Shown here: piece after piece, positions 20,758 to 33,204 of the stretch
How positions within the stretch are numbered: position 1 is the first letter of the stretch
Layout of the letters: the number at the start of each line of letters is the position of its first letter
Assembly: GCA_015680685.1 (NCBI GenBank)
Contig: MNCI01009017.1
Coordinates: forward strand, 5,693 to 42,351
Length of the DNA: 36,659 nucleotides
Source: Gnetum montanum
Taxonomy: Eukaryota > Streptophyta > Gnetopsida > Gnetales > Gnetaceae
Direction of reading: 5' to 3'
Made by a program: the position numbers and the translations under genes
Notes under the pieces: model-generated
What the model saw: the letters and a program-made list of their open reading frames with translations, nothing else
Databases searched by the model: none
Told to the model about the DNA's origin: nothing

Positions 20758-22175
20758 TTTTCCCAGGGCTATGATGGCCCTTCTACTTGTGGTCCTTATT
20801 TGAATGCCATCTACATTAAAAAAATAATCCTAGATTAGTTATTTTGATATAATCTCCTTAAGTTTGGATACCTTTCAATTGTTTGATCACATTAAGTTTG
20901 GTGGAAAATTAAAATTTTATAGTGAATTCATTTTTTAATAATCACAAGCACATGAGGATTTTATTATTATTTTATTTCTACTTGAGAGAATCTTGATTGC
21001 TAGTATCAATTTTTAGAAATATTATTTTAATACTTGATTAATGAGGTGTTAGAAAAATGTTAACCAAATCTGGTGTTAATGTCCACACGATGTAACACAT
21101 ACCTTTGGAAGTGCAAGGATTGAAAAATGGGTGAAAATGGGTAAGCACTAAGGAAGGGATGAATTTGGGAAGGTTTTGGACTTTGAAAAATATTAAAAAA
21201 TCTATTGGAATTCAAAGAAAAATGTGAAAAATTGCTAAGTTTCATGCATATTTATAGGATTAATGTGTTGCATTCACTAGGCTACATCGACATATTTGAC
21301 CAGATTGATGGGGATGCATTGACGTAGCCATTCACAAAAAAATTTTCATTTCAAATTCTAAAGGAAATTTGAAGAGTTTAGGGACAAAATAAGAGTCAAA
21401 TGAAAGCTAGAAAGCTAGAAAACCAAGGCAACAACATATTATGAGATTCTAGCTCATGAATGGAAGTGAATTGAGCTTGTGGAATGAGTAAATATGAGAT
21501 GTTCTTTAATCAAAATTAGCATAAAATTGGACAAAGTAGGAATAAGATTGCCACTAACCTAATCAAGACCTATGGTTATGGGGTTTAAATTGAAGGAGAA
21601 TGAAAGCTATGTAACTAAGTCCTTACCAAATTAGGCAAATGCCTAAAAATTCCCTTGCTTAACCTCATCACAAGGAGTTCAAAGGCACCTTAGATGATGA
21701 ATGGTGATTCAAGTTAAACATCATATAGTTATGAGAAATTGTCTTAGGATTATGTAGTGTACAAATTGGAAATTAGTAAATGAGCATGATAGTGGGTAGT
21801 AAGGTGAGAAAAAGGGAGTGTTAGAATGGTCAAGAGAGAGATTAAGAAAGGAGAGCCTAGATCATAACCACAAGAGATCCTTTGTGGAACATGTGATTAG
21901 GGTGATCTAGATACTAAAACACCACAAAGAAAATTCATGTTGCAAATAGAATAGTCTAGTAGCTAGATTTTAATTGTAACATTATTGGATTCAAGAGCAA
22001 AAAAACTTACCTTGTTTTCCCATCAAAATGCTACCTTATGGCCTTGTTTTAGCAAAAATTCTTAACTGTTTGAAAACATGTAAAATAAAATTCATGTCTA
22101 CAAGCTATGAATTTTATTATGCTAGCGTATGAGGGCTAAAAGGTCAAAACACTACCAATTTTGACACCAAAAGTC
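20758..22175. other. Intergenic DNA, nothing recognised
   Basis: AT-rich, with short open frames only. I found no family motif, tandem array or LTR-type end. Confidence 0.4.
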
Positions 22176-22330
22176 AAAAACGCTGATGGCTCATACATTG
22201 TAGTTTTAGGCCATGAAAATGGCAAAAAATGCTAACATTTAAAGGGAAATTCATTAAAAATGCTAGTGGCCCATATGCTACAATTTTGGACCATGAAAAT
22301 GACCCAAATACACTATTTAATAGCCTAGAA
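22176..22330. repeat. 80-bp diverged tandem duplication
   Basis: Units starting near 22176 and 22256 share AAAAA(C/T)GCTGATGGCTCATAC-like, then TTTTGGACCATGAAAATG-like blocks in the same order. A minus frame of 63 codons covering it is a repeat translation. Confidence 0.65.
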
Positions 22331-23439
22331 AGCATGTGGAAATGTAACTGACATAACAACAACAAATTGGAGGCCTATTTAGGCAAGTCTTCAACATGAT
22401 TTTTGTCTCCTTTTGGCACATCTTTCGTATAATCATTGCAAATTTTCAGTCTTTTGCAGCCTTTTCAGTGTAGATCACTAAGAGAAAAAAGAACCCATCA
22501 CCACATTTTTTATGAAGTAGATCGATCAAGAAACAAGTGTAGATTCAAGTGTAGAACATACCCTACATCTTGCACTAGATATTAAATGAATCTTTTCTAT
22601 ATTCTGAAGCTTTTGAAGCTAATGATCTATAGTCTCTAAGCCTATTTTACAATAATTTTTTAGCACTTCAATATAAATTTTTTAGTTATTTTTTTCATAT
22701 TTTTTGCATATTTCATTCACTTCCTAGTTTGCTCTCAAATCCATTATTGAATCATTACTTCATACATTTTTTTCTCATTTACATTTATCTTGCTTGGTAA
22801 TAGATCTTTTAAATTATTAGGTGATTAGCAAGATTGCCTAAGACACCCTATATCCTTTTGAGGCTTGTGGATCTTGGGGTTAAAATTGTTTCACATCGAT
22901 TCTTTTGATTTTCTAGCATCAATTTCTCCATCATTATAGTTTTCTAGCACTAGAAGGAGGACTAGTACCTAACTTCTTCATCTAAAACTTAATTACAAGA
23001 AATTATTTACTTATTTTTATCTTTGTGTGCTAGCATATTTGGTAAAGTAAAAATTATTTTATGTGTTTGACATTACAAATAGTTTTTAGTTTTACAGTTA
23101 CAAAAAAACAAATAAAAATTATTATTATTTTCATAGTTGTAGTGCACAATGCTTTCCCTATTCCTTGCAAAAATAATAAAAAATTATCATTTTTACAGTT
23201 ATAGTGCACATTTCTTTCCTTGCTCCCTATATTTATAGTTCTGTACATTTTCTTGTATTCTTCACATTTAAAATTTTCTATGAATTTTTACCTATATACA
23301 TTGAAGCCTTTTTCCATTTTTCTTAATGTTGCTTAAATACGCTAGAAAAAATTAAAAATTATTATTGCAATTTTAGTTCACCTTATTTTCCCCATTTCCA
23401 TACTTATGCTTTAATTTGATTTCTCAAATACACTAGATA
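22331..23439. other. AT-rich DNA with weak repeats
   Basis: No gene. Between 23105 and 23400 a loose block (AAATTAT, TATAGTGCACA, then CTTTCC) recurs two to three times, with the clearest copies at about 23125-23160 and 23185-23220. Confidence 0.4.
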
Positions 23440-23710
23440 TTTTATATGCTACATCTCTTGCAAGCTATAACTCTTATACACCAAAGCTCTCAAACACATA
23501 AGATCTAGCTCCCATACGCTACAAGATAAACCTCTCATACACCACAAGTTATAGTCCTCATATGCTATAACTTTTATATGATACAAGTCATAGGTCTCAT
23601 ATGCTATAGCTATCATATGCCACAAGTTATAGCTCTCATATGCTACACCTTAAATACACCACAATTCAAACAAGCTTATAGGTTAAAAGCTTATATACTA
23701 CAAGCTACAA
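23440..23710. repeat. Degenerate minisatellite, unit about 20 bp
   Basis: Roughly ten variable copies of CTCATATGCTACAAGTTATAG-like units (for example CTCATATGCTATAACTTT, CATATGCCACAAGTTATAG, CTCATATGCTACACC). The order is head to tail, with unit length varying by a few bases. It lies just upstream of the Gypsy gag relic. Confidence 0.75.
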
Positions 23711-23815
23711 CCTATCTAAGACATTAAAAACCTATACCTTATTTGCTTAGATGTTTGGACCTTACATAGTTAATGGCTTTTCCATGCATTATTTTACCAC
23801 ACAACATAGTAGTCA

Positions 23816-25740
23816 TGGCCTTGAACAAAAAATTCGCTCATGTATATGACCCTAAGGACCTAGCTATAATAGAGTGTAGGCAATTTCTTAGGTGGTTAGG
23901 ACATAACCTAGTTCATGTAAATAATGATGAATAATATTACAACTTCACATGCATAAAACTTCAAGTAGGTTTATGCATCCCATGCAAGGAGTTTTACTTC
24001 AAGCATTAATATGAGTTGATCTGCAAGGATGGAAAGGAATACATCCCTTCACCATATGATTATATTGAATTATCCAAATTCTACATGTACTTTTTGGCAT
24101 AATTGGTAAATGTAGATGATGACAGAGAAGTAGAAAAGCCAATTTAGAACTTCACTTAGATATCAGAAAGAGTTTGGGACATACTATGAAGCTGATTCTC
24201 ATCTAGGGGATTCATTCCAACAACTCATCCCTAGAGTAATGATGATAAACCCCATGCATTTAGTCTCAGTGGTAAACCAAACATCTTATGTGATATCTAT
24301 GTATCAAAACTCTTAACTTGTTTCTTTATTTTCTTCCATGTTTACCTCCATGCCTTTCATTATATTACCTCAACCTCTGTCAGTAGTTCCCTTCATGTCT
24401 CAACCTTTTATAGTTTTGGTTGGTCCTTCTTCTATTATATAAATTTCATGTGTTTCATGTAATTCCTTTATTTTCAATACCCTTTTTTATTACTCATGTT
24501 CCTATACAAACATCATTCTCCCTATTCAACAATCTTGCAATGGTAGTCACAAGGCCTCTCTAGTTAATAACATTGTCCATTTCATAGCTAAAAATTATGG
24601 AGCCCTAAGTGCAGTCCTAAGGAGGTCCATAAGGCCTAAATTAAGCCTTTCAACTAATTTAGGACCTTACTGAGAAGCTACGAAAACTCAAACCCAGTAA
24701 AACATAATGGTGAAGGTCATGAACTTCTACTAGGATGATTCCATAATCCCTACCATTCCTCAAATAACATTACATGAAGGCATGCCTATTCCAAGCTTCA
24801 CCAAATACAATGATGCAGGAGACCTTAATGTCCATCTAGTCACATTTCATTCTAAGTTCTTCTTGTTGTAAGCATGTCCTCACATAATAATACACATTTT
24901 CCCTATGTCTTTGATAGGGAAAACTTTAGATTGGTATAGAATGTTTCCAAGAGGGTCTATCTCCTCGCTTGATGACTTGGTTACCCAATTTATTAATAGA
25001 TTGAAGTACAGCTTAAAACTAGATACAACATTGGATTAACTCATGAAAGTGAGGTAGGGGCCACTTGAGCTAGTCCAAAGGCTTATTGAGATATGAAATG
25101 CAATACTTAATGAGATTTTGGAGCTCATCTTTGAGACCTGCTTGTTAGCCATTTTTAAGAGAGCAATCAATCACTTTACAAAGTTAAAACTTTATTACTT
25201 AGAACCCTAATCACTGAGCCAAGCCTTTTCATAAATTAAGAACACTGAGAAGGATGCTTAGGCTAGCAACAATTTGGCCTATGTGACCTACAAAAATCAA
25301 TACACAAGGAGGGATAAAGATAAGACCAAACAAGCATTAGAAATTATAGTCATGGTAACAAAAGAGCCAAAACAAGTAGAAAGAAAAAAGTTAGTACCAC
25401 ATAAACATATCTTTTGATCTATCTCAAACATCTACTTCATATGCTCCCAATTAGCCAAGACCAAATTTTGAGCAAAAGGATAGGTCTAGGTATGCTAAGT
25501 TGCCTATGGAGCCCTTTGAGCTTCTAAAATGATTGCTTAAAGACAATCATATTCAACATAATAAATTGTCTAAAAAAGCTCGTATGAGGCACGATTGTGT
25601 TTGTGAGATAGCTAGAGACCTAATGGTAGCAATCAAAGATGACCCAAAACTACCAAAATACTTCACGCTTGATAGGCTTGCTATTACCATCAATGGGCTA
25701 GTCATGATAATGATTTCTACTTAGTCCTTAAAGATGATTT
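23816..25740 (+). pseudogene. Gypsy (Tat/Athila-like) gag relic
   Basis: The frame opens at 23816 (MALNKKFAHVYDPKDLAIIE, then CRQFLRWLGHNLVHVNND) and decays. From about 24765 it carries the Retrotrans_gag capsid domain: MPIPSFTKYNDAGDLNVHL, HIFPMSLIGKTLDWYRMFP, GSISSLDDLVTQFINRLKY, matching the family pattern of F.G..D...H, LFP.SL.G.A..W and P.GSI.SW..L...F. Around 25495-25560 comes YAKLPMEPFELLK and a following helix, resembling the LP.PLS.LL..L...GLI segment found C-terminal in Tat/Athila gags. Numerous stops, mostly TAG and TAA, kill the frame. Gag would form the particle packaging element RNA. No upstream LTR or PBS was recognised. Confidence 0.7.
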
Positions 25741-26600
25741 ATTATGGAGAGATGATACTAAATAAATCCAACTCTCCATATGCCAATAATGATATTTATA
25801 CAATAGTCTCTTTCACAACATCCACTTGATCTAATCCTCCTAGGGAATTATTTATCATCAAGGTAGTAGCTTGGTCTTAAAACCTAAAGCTTAGAATACC
25901 CTTTGTCATATGAGTACCATCACCTTTGAGCCCTAGAGAGTCTTTTATCATATGTATATTAATGTTAGCAAAAACAACATCAGAACCCAAACAAAGCATT
26001 ATCAATCCCCCTAAAGCTAGGGAACCATTTACTATTCAAGTCTTTCTACCATCTATAAGCAAGCTAGCAACAAGATGTGGTCAATGCTCATTAATTAACA
26101 AGAAATCATTGCCAAAACAATAATGAAAACAGCCTATTGCTAGGCCACATGCTAAGCAGGATAACCCACCAAAGCCTACATCAAGAGTAGCCCTACCTAT
26201 GAACCTTATTGCTCAAACAACATCAACCAGTAAAAAAAAAGAAAGAATTACAAACCAAGTAAGAGTAAGGGGCTTGAGTCACACATGTTAAAACATGAGC
26301 CAAAATTCTAGAAAGAATAGATAAAATTAAGACTAGCAAGGTTGAAAAATCACACAGCAAGGAGAAAGAATTTTCTCAAAATAATTTAGTAAGCTAAAAG
26401 ATCCCTAAAATAAAAGAACATATCATTGAACCTATACGACCTAGTCATGATTTCACCTACTTGGAGAGACATCTAGTTCAAATGTTAACTTCCATTCATG
26501 TGAGTAGAGAAATTTTTGATAACAAAGAATTAATTTACTTTATCATTAAGCAAACTTAGTTTAGAGAAAACAAGCATCACACTCATCTTTCATGATAGCG
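25741..26600 (+). pseudogene. Gag-protease linker region, heavily decayed
   Basis: Continues the relic on the plus strand between gag and protease. Short open pieces remain (for example PPKAREPFTIQVFLPSISKL near 26005) without a recognised domain; a zinc knuckle was not seen. Confidence 0.35.
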
Positions 26601-28278
26601 AAGTGAAAATTGATTAAAAAATGAAGAAGTGTTATTTGCTCCTCTCCTCATTACAATATGTGTTGGCGAGTATAAGGTTCATTGTGTTCATGTGGATGAT
26701 GGGAAGGTGACCAACATGATGCCTTTCATAATGATTGAAAACTAGATATAATTGAAAACATCCTAGAGACCTCTACTGAGGACTAAGAACTTAGAAGGGG
26801 GGTGGTGGTGGAAGGGGAGGGGGATGAATAAGTTTCCCAAATCAAAAGCAACACCTATTACACAAAACATAAGAATTATGTGATTCCCCAACTTGGGTAG
26901 TCCACACTTGTAGGGTAGGTTCCNCATAGCTCTATTTTTTTATAGGTTGTGGGATCCTTTAAATCACTCTTGAGCTTGTTGGAACCTTGCAGAGTTGAGA
27001 GTTGTCACAGTGAAGAAACTCTCCTTANTTTCCAGAGTGTTTTGATGCAGCAAAACAACTCAATCCCATATGATCCTAACAAGCTCTTCAAGGATTCCTT
27101 TTCAGAAGAAGCTCATCAACTCCTTAAGTGATCAAGAAAAGAAAAAGAACTACAAGGAGAAATTGTAACTCAATTTACAAATTCCTTGTACAATGAAGCA
27201 TAGTTTCACAACATATCTAACAAATGATGTGACAATTCAAGTACACACGTACAACAACATAAGATATAAAATGATAGCTTTGATGTTAACAATGCTTGCA
27301 TAATACTCAAGGATTTGAAGTCTTCTTATAGTATTAGGGTTTTTGAAAACACCTTGAAATTCATGCAACAACTATTCAATGGCTAATGTAGATATATCTT
27401 TTGAGATTGGGATGTCTCTTTGAATTCAACCTTAGTTTTGGGGAGATGTTTCCTTCTTGAATGAGATGTCTTTAGGAAGATGTCTTCTTTCAAGAGGAGA
27501 AATCTCCTATTTTTTGGGAGATGCCTTCCTATGATTTACTTCCTCTCATCCAAGACATCTTTGGTTGCTTGGAGATGTCTTTTCAACGTTTGAGCTCTAG
27601 TTCTTAAGGTTTTTCCTTATTGATTTAGCTTCCTCTTAATCCTTGAGCATCTTCATTTATCATGTAGTCTTCATACTTGTCCATGTTATCATTTTTCCTA
27701 TGAAGTCTTTTACTTTGATAGCCATGCTTTCTTGACTCCTTTTCCATGATGTGGAGTTTTTTTTCTTGTCCTATAAATACAACATCCATAACAAACATCA
27801 TTTGTTCATGATTTTCCTTAAGGTTTTGACATACCAAAAGGTCAACATCTACCTCTATGCTCAAGTCATTCAATGGATCATGGGTTGCAGTATGAGGTTC
27901 TATCATGGGTTGCAGTTTCCCATAACTTCCAACTTCCTAATGGTTGAAAAGATACTTGGTTTTAATTTCATCTTGGGAAGATCATGGTTAATGAAGCTTG
28001 GAGCAATCTCATCTCTTATACATCAAGAGATTCACTTTCCATATGAGGGTGGTGAAATTAGAATCCATGGCAATACCATGACTCTATCATTTTTTAACAA
28101 TGTTAATATTGAACAAGAATTGGAGGTGGCATTTCAAGATAAAGCTCCAAATACCCAAGTTGGGTCTAGCAAAAACAATAATGCTAACATTGCCAACTAC
28201 ACAATATTGGATGACCAAAAAGAATACCTACTCAATGCCATATTGAACAAGAATAATGGTGACCACAAGAGCATGTGA
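26600..28278 (+). pseudogene. Gypsy retropepsin relic, split by a solo LTR
   Basis: The N-terminal half (about 26640-26771) reads APLLITICVGEYKVHCVHVD, DGKVTNMMPF, where HVDDG aligns with the catalytic (V)D(S/T)G of Gypsy retropepsins, followed by the usual NVMP block. The C-terminal half (27853-28278) contains KILGFNFILGRSWLMKLGAI, then SLIHQEIHFPYEGG, the conserved ILGR.WL...GA..S..HQ...FP segment of Tat-type proteases. The intervening 1,071 bp are a TG...CA insertion with a 5-bp duplication. A 15-bp direct repeat (ATCATGGGTTGCAGT, about 27877 and 27902) lies in the second half. The frame has stops before the insertion, so it was probably already dead. Confidence 0.7.
26777..27847. mobile_element. 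Solo LTR (1,071 bp) with 5-bp target site duplication
   Basis: Starts TGAGGACTAAGAACTTAG at 26777 and ends AAAAGGTCAACA at 27847, flanked on both sides by TCTAC (26772-26776 and 27848-27852). It interrupts a retropepsin relic whose two halves resume on either side, which independently confirms the boundaries. No internal region or second LTR is present, so it is a product of LTR-LTR recombination. It includes a G-rich stretch (26797-26826), a run of GAGATGTCTT-type motifs (27395-27575), and two ambiguous bases (N at 26924 and 27028). Orientation is undetermined. Confidence 0.8.
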
Positions 28279-28739
28279 AAGGGTTTTCTTAATTTATCAG
28301 AGATCAAGCAACAAATCCATCATAGACATCTTATCCATTCTTTTGCTAATAATCATTTGTTTGCTTTTGTAGCTTTATATTATTTTTTACTGTTCATTTC
28401 ATTCTTGTATTGTCTTTTAAGATTATCTCATGCTATATAGAAAACCTAATAATGAATTGCCAAGGCCTAAAACTAGTAAGACAATGGCATGTAAGTGCCT
28501 AAAACTGGTGATACCATGGCTTGTTAGGGCTTAAAACTAGTGATATAGGATAGCCTCTACTTCCTTTCCTTGTGATTACATGTGGCTTATTTACTTAATA
28601 ACATTTTTTACAATCTTTACTTGCATGTTTACATTAGGTTTTACAACTTTCATTTTATTCCATTGCATTATAGAGTTTTACTTTGTAGCTTTGTCTTTTA
28701 CTAGTGTTTTATCTTGCTTCCTTTTTATATAAAAATTTA
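28279..28739. other. DNA between the Gypsy relic and the chromovirus
   Basis: The Gypsy relic fades after 28278 without recognisable RT. The stretch holds a 32-bp tandem repeat and AT-rich DNA up to the chromovirus LTR start. Confidence 0.4.
28465..28551. repeat. 32-bp tandem repeat, 2.7 copies
   Basis: Units start at 28465, 28497 and 28529, each GC(C/T)TAAAACT(A/G)GT followed by A(C/T)A(C)ATGGC-like sequence. The third is partial. Confidence 0.85.
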
Positions 28740-29865
28740 TGTATCTTGTATTTTAGTAAAAGCTTCAGAATGGTTAAGGATGATTAATAATATTAATATT
28801 AATATTTTATATATGCATAATTAATTTTTCTTAGCATATGATGAATTGTTGTTACTCATTTTTACCATTATGCTTGATTAATGTTTTTTACCTATCACTG
28901 GTGTGCACTAATTGGGTGAATGAGTTATGGAAGGTTTTCATGGAGGCTATGGCATGGGCATGGTATGGCTAGGATGGCTATAATGACATGACATGTGATT
29001 TATCCATGTAATTTGTAATTTTAATTTTACTTTGGTTATTACTTAGATTAAAGGGGAGAAAGGTAAATGAGTCACATGGTTCTTGAAGATAGATGAGAGA
29101 GGGTAGCTAGGTCACATGGGGTTAAGAGAAGATGGAGTAGGAAAGAAGCCTTTAAGTACCACCCACTCCCTTAACCCAAAGCATTCTTGGTCTCTTAGCT
29201 CTTAGCTTCAAGGTTTGCTAGGTTGGAGGAGTGTGAGAAGCTTGTTGGTCTAGGGAGTTGATGAGCCAGGCAAAATTCAATGTTGGATACCTTTAATCTT
29301 TATCATCATTTCTTTTGTTGTAGAAATTATCACCTCATTTGTGACAAACTCACGAGTCGTATCCCATGGAGGAATAGTTTAAAGTCAAAAGATCATCAAG
29401 ACATACAACCAACAATTTGATCTAGATTCAATTGAGAACACCACACTTATGGCTATCACCCATAAGTAAAATCAACAATATTCACCTTAACTTCTAACAT
29501 TAAGTTCAAAGATGAATACAATTAATTAAACCAAATTGAATTTAAATAAATTATGAGAAATAAGGAAGATTACAAAGGAGAAATCGCCTAATTTGTGACC
29601 CTACTCTATTGTCTCTACAGTGCAACAACTTCATAATCTTAACACATTGTTGGTTGTTAATTGTCATAAAGCATTAACACTCTTCCTTTACAATTTTGTG
29701 CACAAAAAAAATTTAATTTGATGTGGTTCTCTCAATAGTATCCTCTATCTATTTCTTCAATCCTTTTTTCTATACTCTGTCCCCTCTGTTGCATCTAGGC
29801 AAGGAATTTATAAGGATTGATCTAGAACATGAGGAGCCACGACCTGTGCATAATGGCCATGGAAA

Positions 29866-29998
29866 TAATGTCCATTGTAATGTCCACTGCCACCACCCCT
29901 ATAGGTAATGTTCACTGTAACATCCACAACCACCACTCCTGTAGGTAACATTCATTGTAATGTGCACCACCACCACCTATGTAGGTAATGGCTGTAGG
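29866..29998. repeat. 40-bp minisatellite, 3.3 copies
   Basis: Three exact-length 40-bp units (29866, 29906, 29946), each TAA(T/C)(G/A)T...CA(C/T)TGTAA then a CCACCACC core and GTAGG or ATAGG, plus a partial fourth from 29986. It lies in the chromovirus 5' LTR. Confidence 0.9.
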
Positions 29999-30460
29999 AA
30001 TGTGTAGCCATAAAAATGGCTAGGAACCATGCCTTATTACCCACATAATATCCAATTGTAGCATCAACATCCAAATTATAGCTCCCTTACCACCATAAAT
30101 TCTCAACGTGCATTCTTGTTACTACTGCAAAAACAAAACCGAAAACTAGAAAACATAACACCAATATAGATCAAGGAATTGGATTCTTCAACTGCCACAA
30201 CATGGCTACCCAGTAACAAAACTTGCACCTTTGGTTCAAGTATTTAGTACATAAAAACTAATAAACTAATAATAATCTAATAATAATAAACTAATACTCA
30301 TCACTATAATAAACTAAAATATAGTAAACTAAAACAAATTAAAATAACTAAAATAAACATTAATTAAACACTAATTAAATAATTAACAATATGTAAATAA
30401 GATTTAAAAACTACCAATTTTGGGATTTAACAGGAGCATGTAGAAAGACTCAAGTAACAA

Positions 30461-32633
30461 AAGCTAACAACAATTGGGTGAGTAATCTTGGCTCCCTTTT
30501 CATGGTTGTTTCAGTTCACTAGGTTTTGTACAGATTGGGGTTGGTTCTTATTTTAATTGATGTAAAATCTTATAGATCTAGCATATTTGGGGATGGGTAT
30601 TACTACCATGTTATAAACCTAAATTTTTAATGCTATATTTGTTGATTTTTCCTGATTTATAGTACTTCCTATGAACTTTTCCTTTTGAGGGTTTACAATG
30701 ATTCAAATAGGTATCAGTAAAATGTCCATATATCTCTTTGTATTTCAAATCTAGTTGTGATCTACCTATTTTTAGATTTCTTAAGATATTATATACAAAT
30801 TTGATGAGGGACACAGATCATAATTCATTGTAAATAAGGTGCTACATGTTTTTTTTTAATGCTTTTTGGAATCGTAGCAATATTAGTAGGGTCTAGGGTT
30901 AAGGACATATCTTTGGTTTTATTGTGACTATGATTTTGAAATTTTAATATCATACTTAGAACACCTATACTGTCAAGATCCAAGTGGAAGCACTAAAAAT
31001 TATAATGTGTAGTTAGAGGTATGGTTCCATCTTTGGGGGTTATTTGAATTTGTTTGAATTTATGTAGAAATCTAATACAAAGATTCATCTATTAATATCT
31101 CCATATCTATAGCTCAGTTTCTTCTAAGATATTTATGAGACTTAGATGTGGATGTTATATTTTCAAATAAAGTGGAAGAAGTTAAAAATATGATTATTTG
31201 ATAGAGTTATATTAGATTTATTGTCAGTCATTCATTATCTCTATTTTTGATTTTCTATAATGTTGGATTCATATCTATTGTTGTGAATCTTTATTGATTT
31301 AAATATTTTACAATAACTAAGTATAGATATTATATTTTAGTTGAATCATTAATTAAGAAGAAATTTATAGGGATGTGTGAGTTATGAGAGTTTTATTTAT
31401 AACTGTTTAGTTTGCCTATTAACTTGTTTGAGATGTTGATTCTAATAAAGTTGTTGGCAGATGTGTATCATTTTCTGATTTTGATCCTTTTCATTGCTAT
31501 ATTTCTTTTGAAGTTGTTGGATATTATCCATTGCAAATTTTTGAAGGGATATGAATTTTAATTTATTGTGAATATTTGGACATCTGGGATTGGTATTTTG
31601 TTGAGTTTGATCTTGTAATTGGGTGTTGAAATCTTTGAGAATTTGGATCTATTGAATTGGATTTTGTTGAAGTATTGGACCATTGGATTTATTGGGACAT
31701 GCCAAATTGTTGATCTTGGAATTTTTGTAGAACATGCCAAATTTTTGGATTTTGGATGACATGTTGGATTGATGGTGCTTTTGTTGACTTATGTAACAAG
31801 GATGTTAAGTCCCTCCATCATCAGTATCAGTTAGTAATCTTTTGATGATTATGAGATGACTAGATGATTCTAGGATTTGATTGCTTGATGTGTGTTTGGA
31901 TGATGGAGCTAGCATCAAGTATGTGGTTGGTTGGAGATGAGGCTCCCTGGAGTTGATTTCTATGATTGATCCCCATTGTCAATGCACTTGTGTGGCTCTC
32001 GCTACAGGCCCCATCTAGTAGGAGAGGGTAATCCATGGCTTATTGATCTTTTTTGGTTCCTCCAAAATACTAGAGGTTGGTATCCATAAGGACATCTCTA
32101 GCACCAATATGTTTGGGAATCTTGGTGGGGATCCACAGGAACCACCTTGGTTTGAATCTTGCTGGGGATTCACAAGGACCACCTTGTTTCATTGAGAATA
32201 ATTATAAATCCATGTGCATGATAATTTGATATTTTTTTGGAAACTTTGATTTGGAAATTTGAAAGTATTCATGACAACTTAATACACATTGATAGTGAGT
32301 GTGGTGTGTGCTAGCCTTCTTGTTTGCTCAATTGATGGTTGGAGTGGACAGTTGTTGGTTTTGGACTATTGTGATGGTCAAATGGATTAATCCCATTCTT
32401 GATGGATTTTTGTGATGGTTATGTGTTTGGATTTCTTTTTTCATTGATAGATTCATGGAATTGGATTTTTGGAATGTTTGCAATGGATGATATTGGATGT
32501 TGTAGTGTTGTATGTTTGGATATGCTTTGCTTTGAAGGTTTTGTAGGTTGTCATGCCCTACCTAGCTCCCATGAGACCTATCCTTGATTTGGTTGCTAGA
32601 TGGTGCCAAGATTACTCACTCAGTAGTAGCTAA
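30461..32633. repeat. Diverged inverted repeat pair, about 33 bp arms
   Basis: The left arm (30461-30496: AGCTAACAACAATTGGGTGA then GTAATCTTGGCTCCC) is the inverted match of the right arm (32601-32633), with a perfect core GTGAGTAATCTTGGC. The arms enclose 2.1 kb within the LTR. They could be terminal inverted repeats of a nested DNA element, but no flanking duplication or transposase was seen. Confidence 0.5.
32117..32190. repeat. 37-bp tandem duplication
   Basis: Units 32117-32153 and 32154-32190 share GAATCTTG(G/C)TGGGGAT, CCACAGGA-like and ACCACCTTG blocks. Confidence 0.85.
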
Positions 32634-33150
32634 TAATTTTGTGTTTTGTATAGGTACTTCATTCTATGAAGATCATGGAGTACATGTGGTATCTAGGAGA
32701 TTCTCATAATACAAGATGAAATTATATGTTATTCATAAGTAGATGTATATTAATTTGATTCACTTGTTTGATCTTTTATAGTATACTTTGTATAGATTAT
32801 GAATTATGTAGTGAGAATGAGAACTTATCATATTTCTTTATGTAAGATGTTTTAGATTAGATCATTATGGAATTTATGATGTCATTGATGTAAGATTTCT
32901 TTTAGTGGATGCTTATAATTCAACTCTTTGTTACTTGTATATATATTCATATTAATATTAAAAGATATAATTTATTCCCATTATCTTGTCATTTAATCTC
33001 TTCTTCCTCTTGTTCATGGATTAATCATACTTCGTTTCACTATGTTAGAATAAATCAATTTCATTACTCTATCATGACTAACCTTTGTTGTATGTTCTTA
33101 TCCCATGTAATGTTCTTCATCCTAAGGGTAGGAAGGAGGATGTTACAAGT

Positions 33151-33163
33151 TGGTATCAAAGCA
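33151..33163 (+). other. Primer binding site (initiator tRNA-Met type)
   Basis: TGGTATCAAAGCA, three bases after the LTR end, differs by one base from the canonical TGGTATCAGAGCA complementary to the 3' end of plant initiator tRNA-Met. Confidence 0.85.
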
Positions 33164-33204
33164 TAGGTTTGGGAATTTCATCATTTCTTGTAGTTTGTTT
33201 AGCA

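Larger units (their letters stand above)
28740..33147 (+). repeat. 5' LTR of the chromovirus, about 4.4 kb
   Basis: Begins TGTATCTTGTATTTTAG and ends GGATGTTACA three bases before the PBS. At 4,408 bp it is long, though long LTRs are known in Tekay/Del elements. It contains a 40-bp minisatellite (29866-29998), a 37-bp duplication (32117-32190) and an inverted repeat (30461/32633), so part may be a nested insertion. Only the first 297 bp can be compared with the 3' LTR here. A TTTAAGTACCACCCACTCCC stretch at 29149-29168 is a possible promoter region. Confidence 0.7.

Noticed and set aside
22176-23710. CRISPR-like array from the repeated units
   Set aside because: Units are adjacent without unique spacers, vary in length, and the context is plant DNA; these are ordinary tandem repeats.
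26949-27131. 60-codon frame with an undefined residue
   Set aside because: It lies wholly within the solo LTR and contains an ambiguous base; no coding evidence.
27625-27906. Minus-strand 93-codon frame
   Set aside because: It spans the end of the solo LTR and its target duplication, so it joins unrelated sequences.
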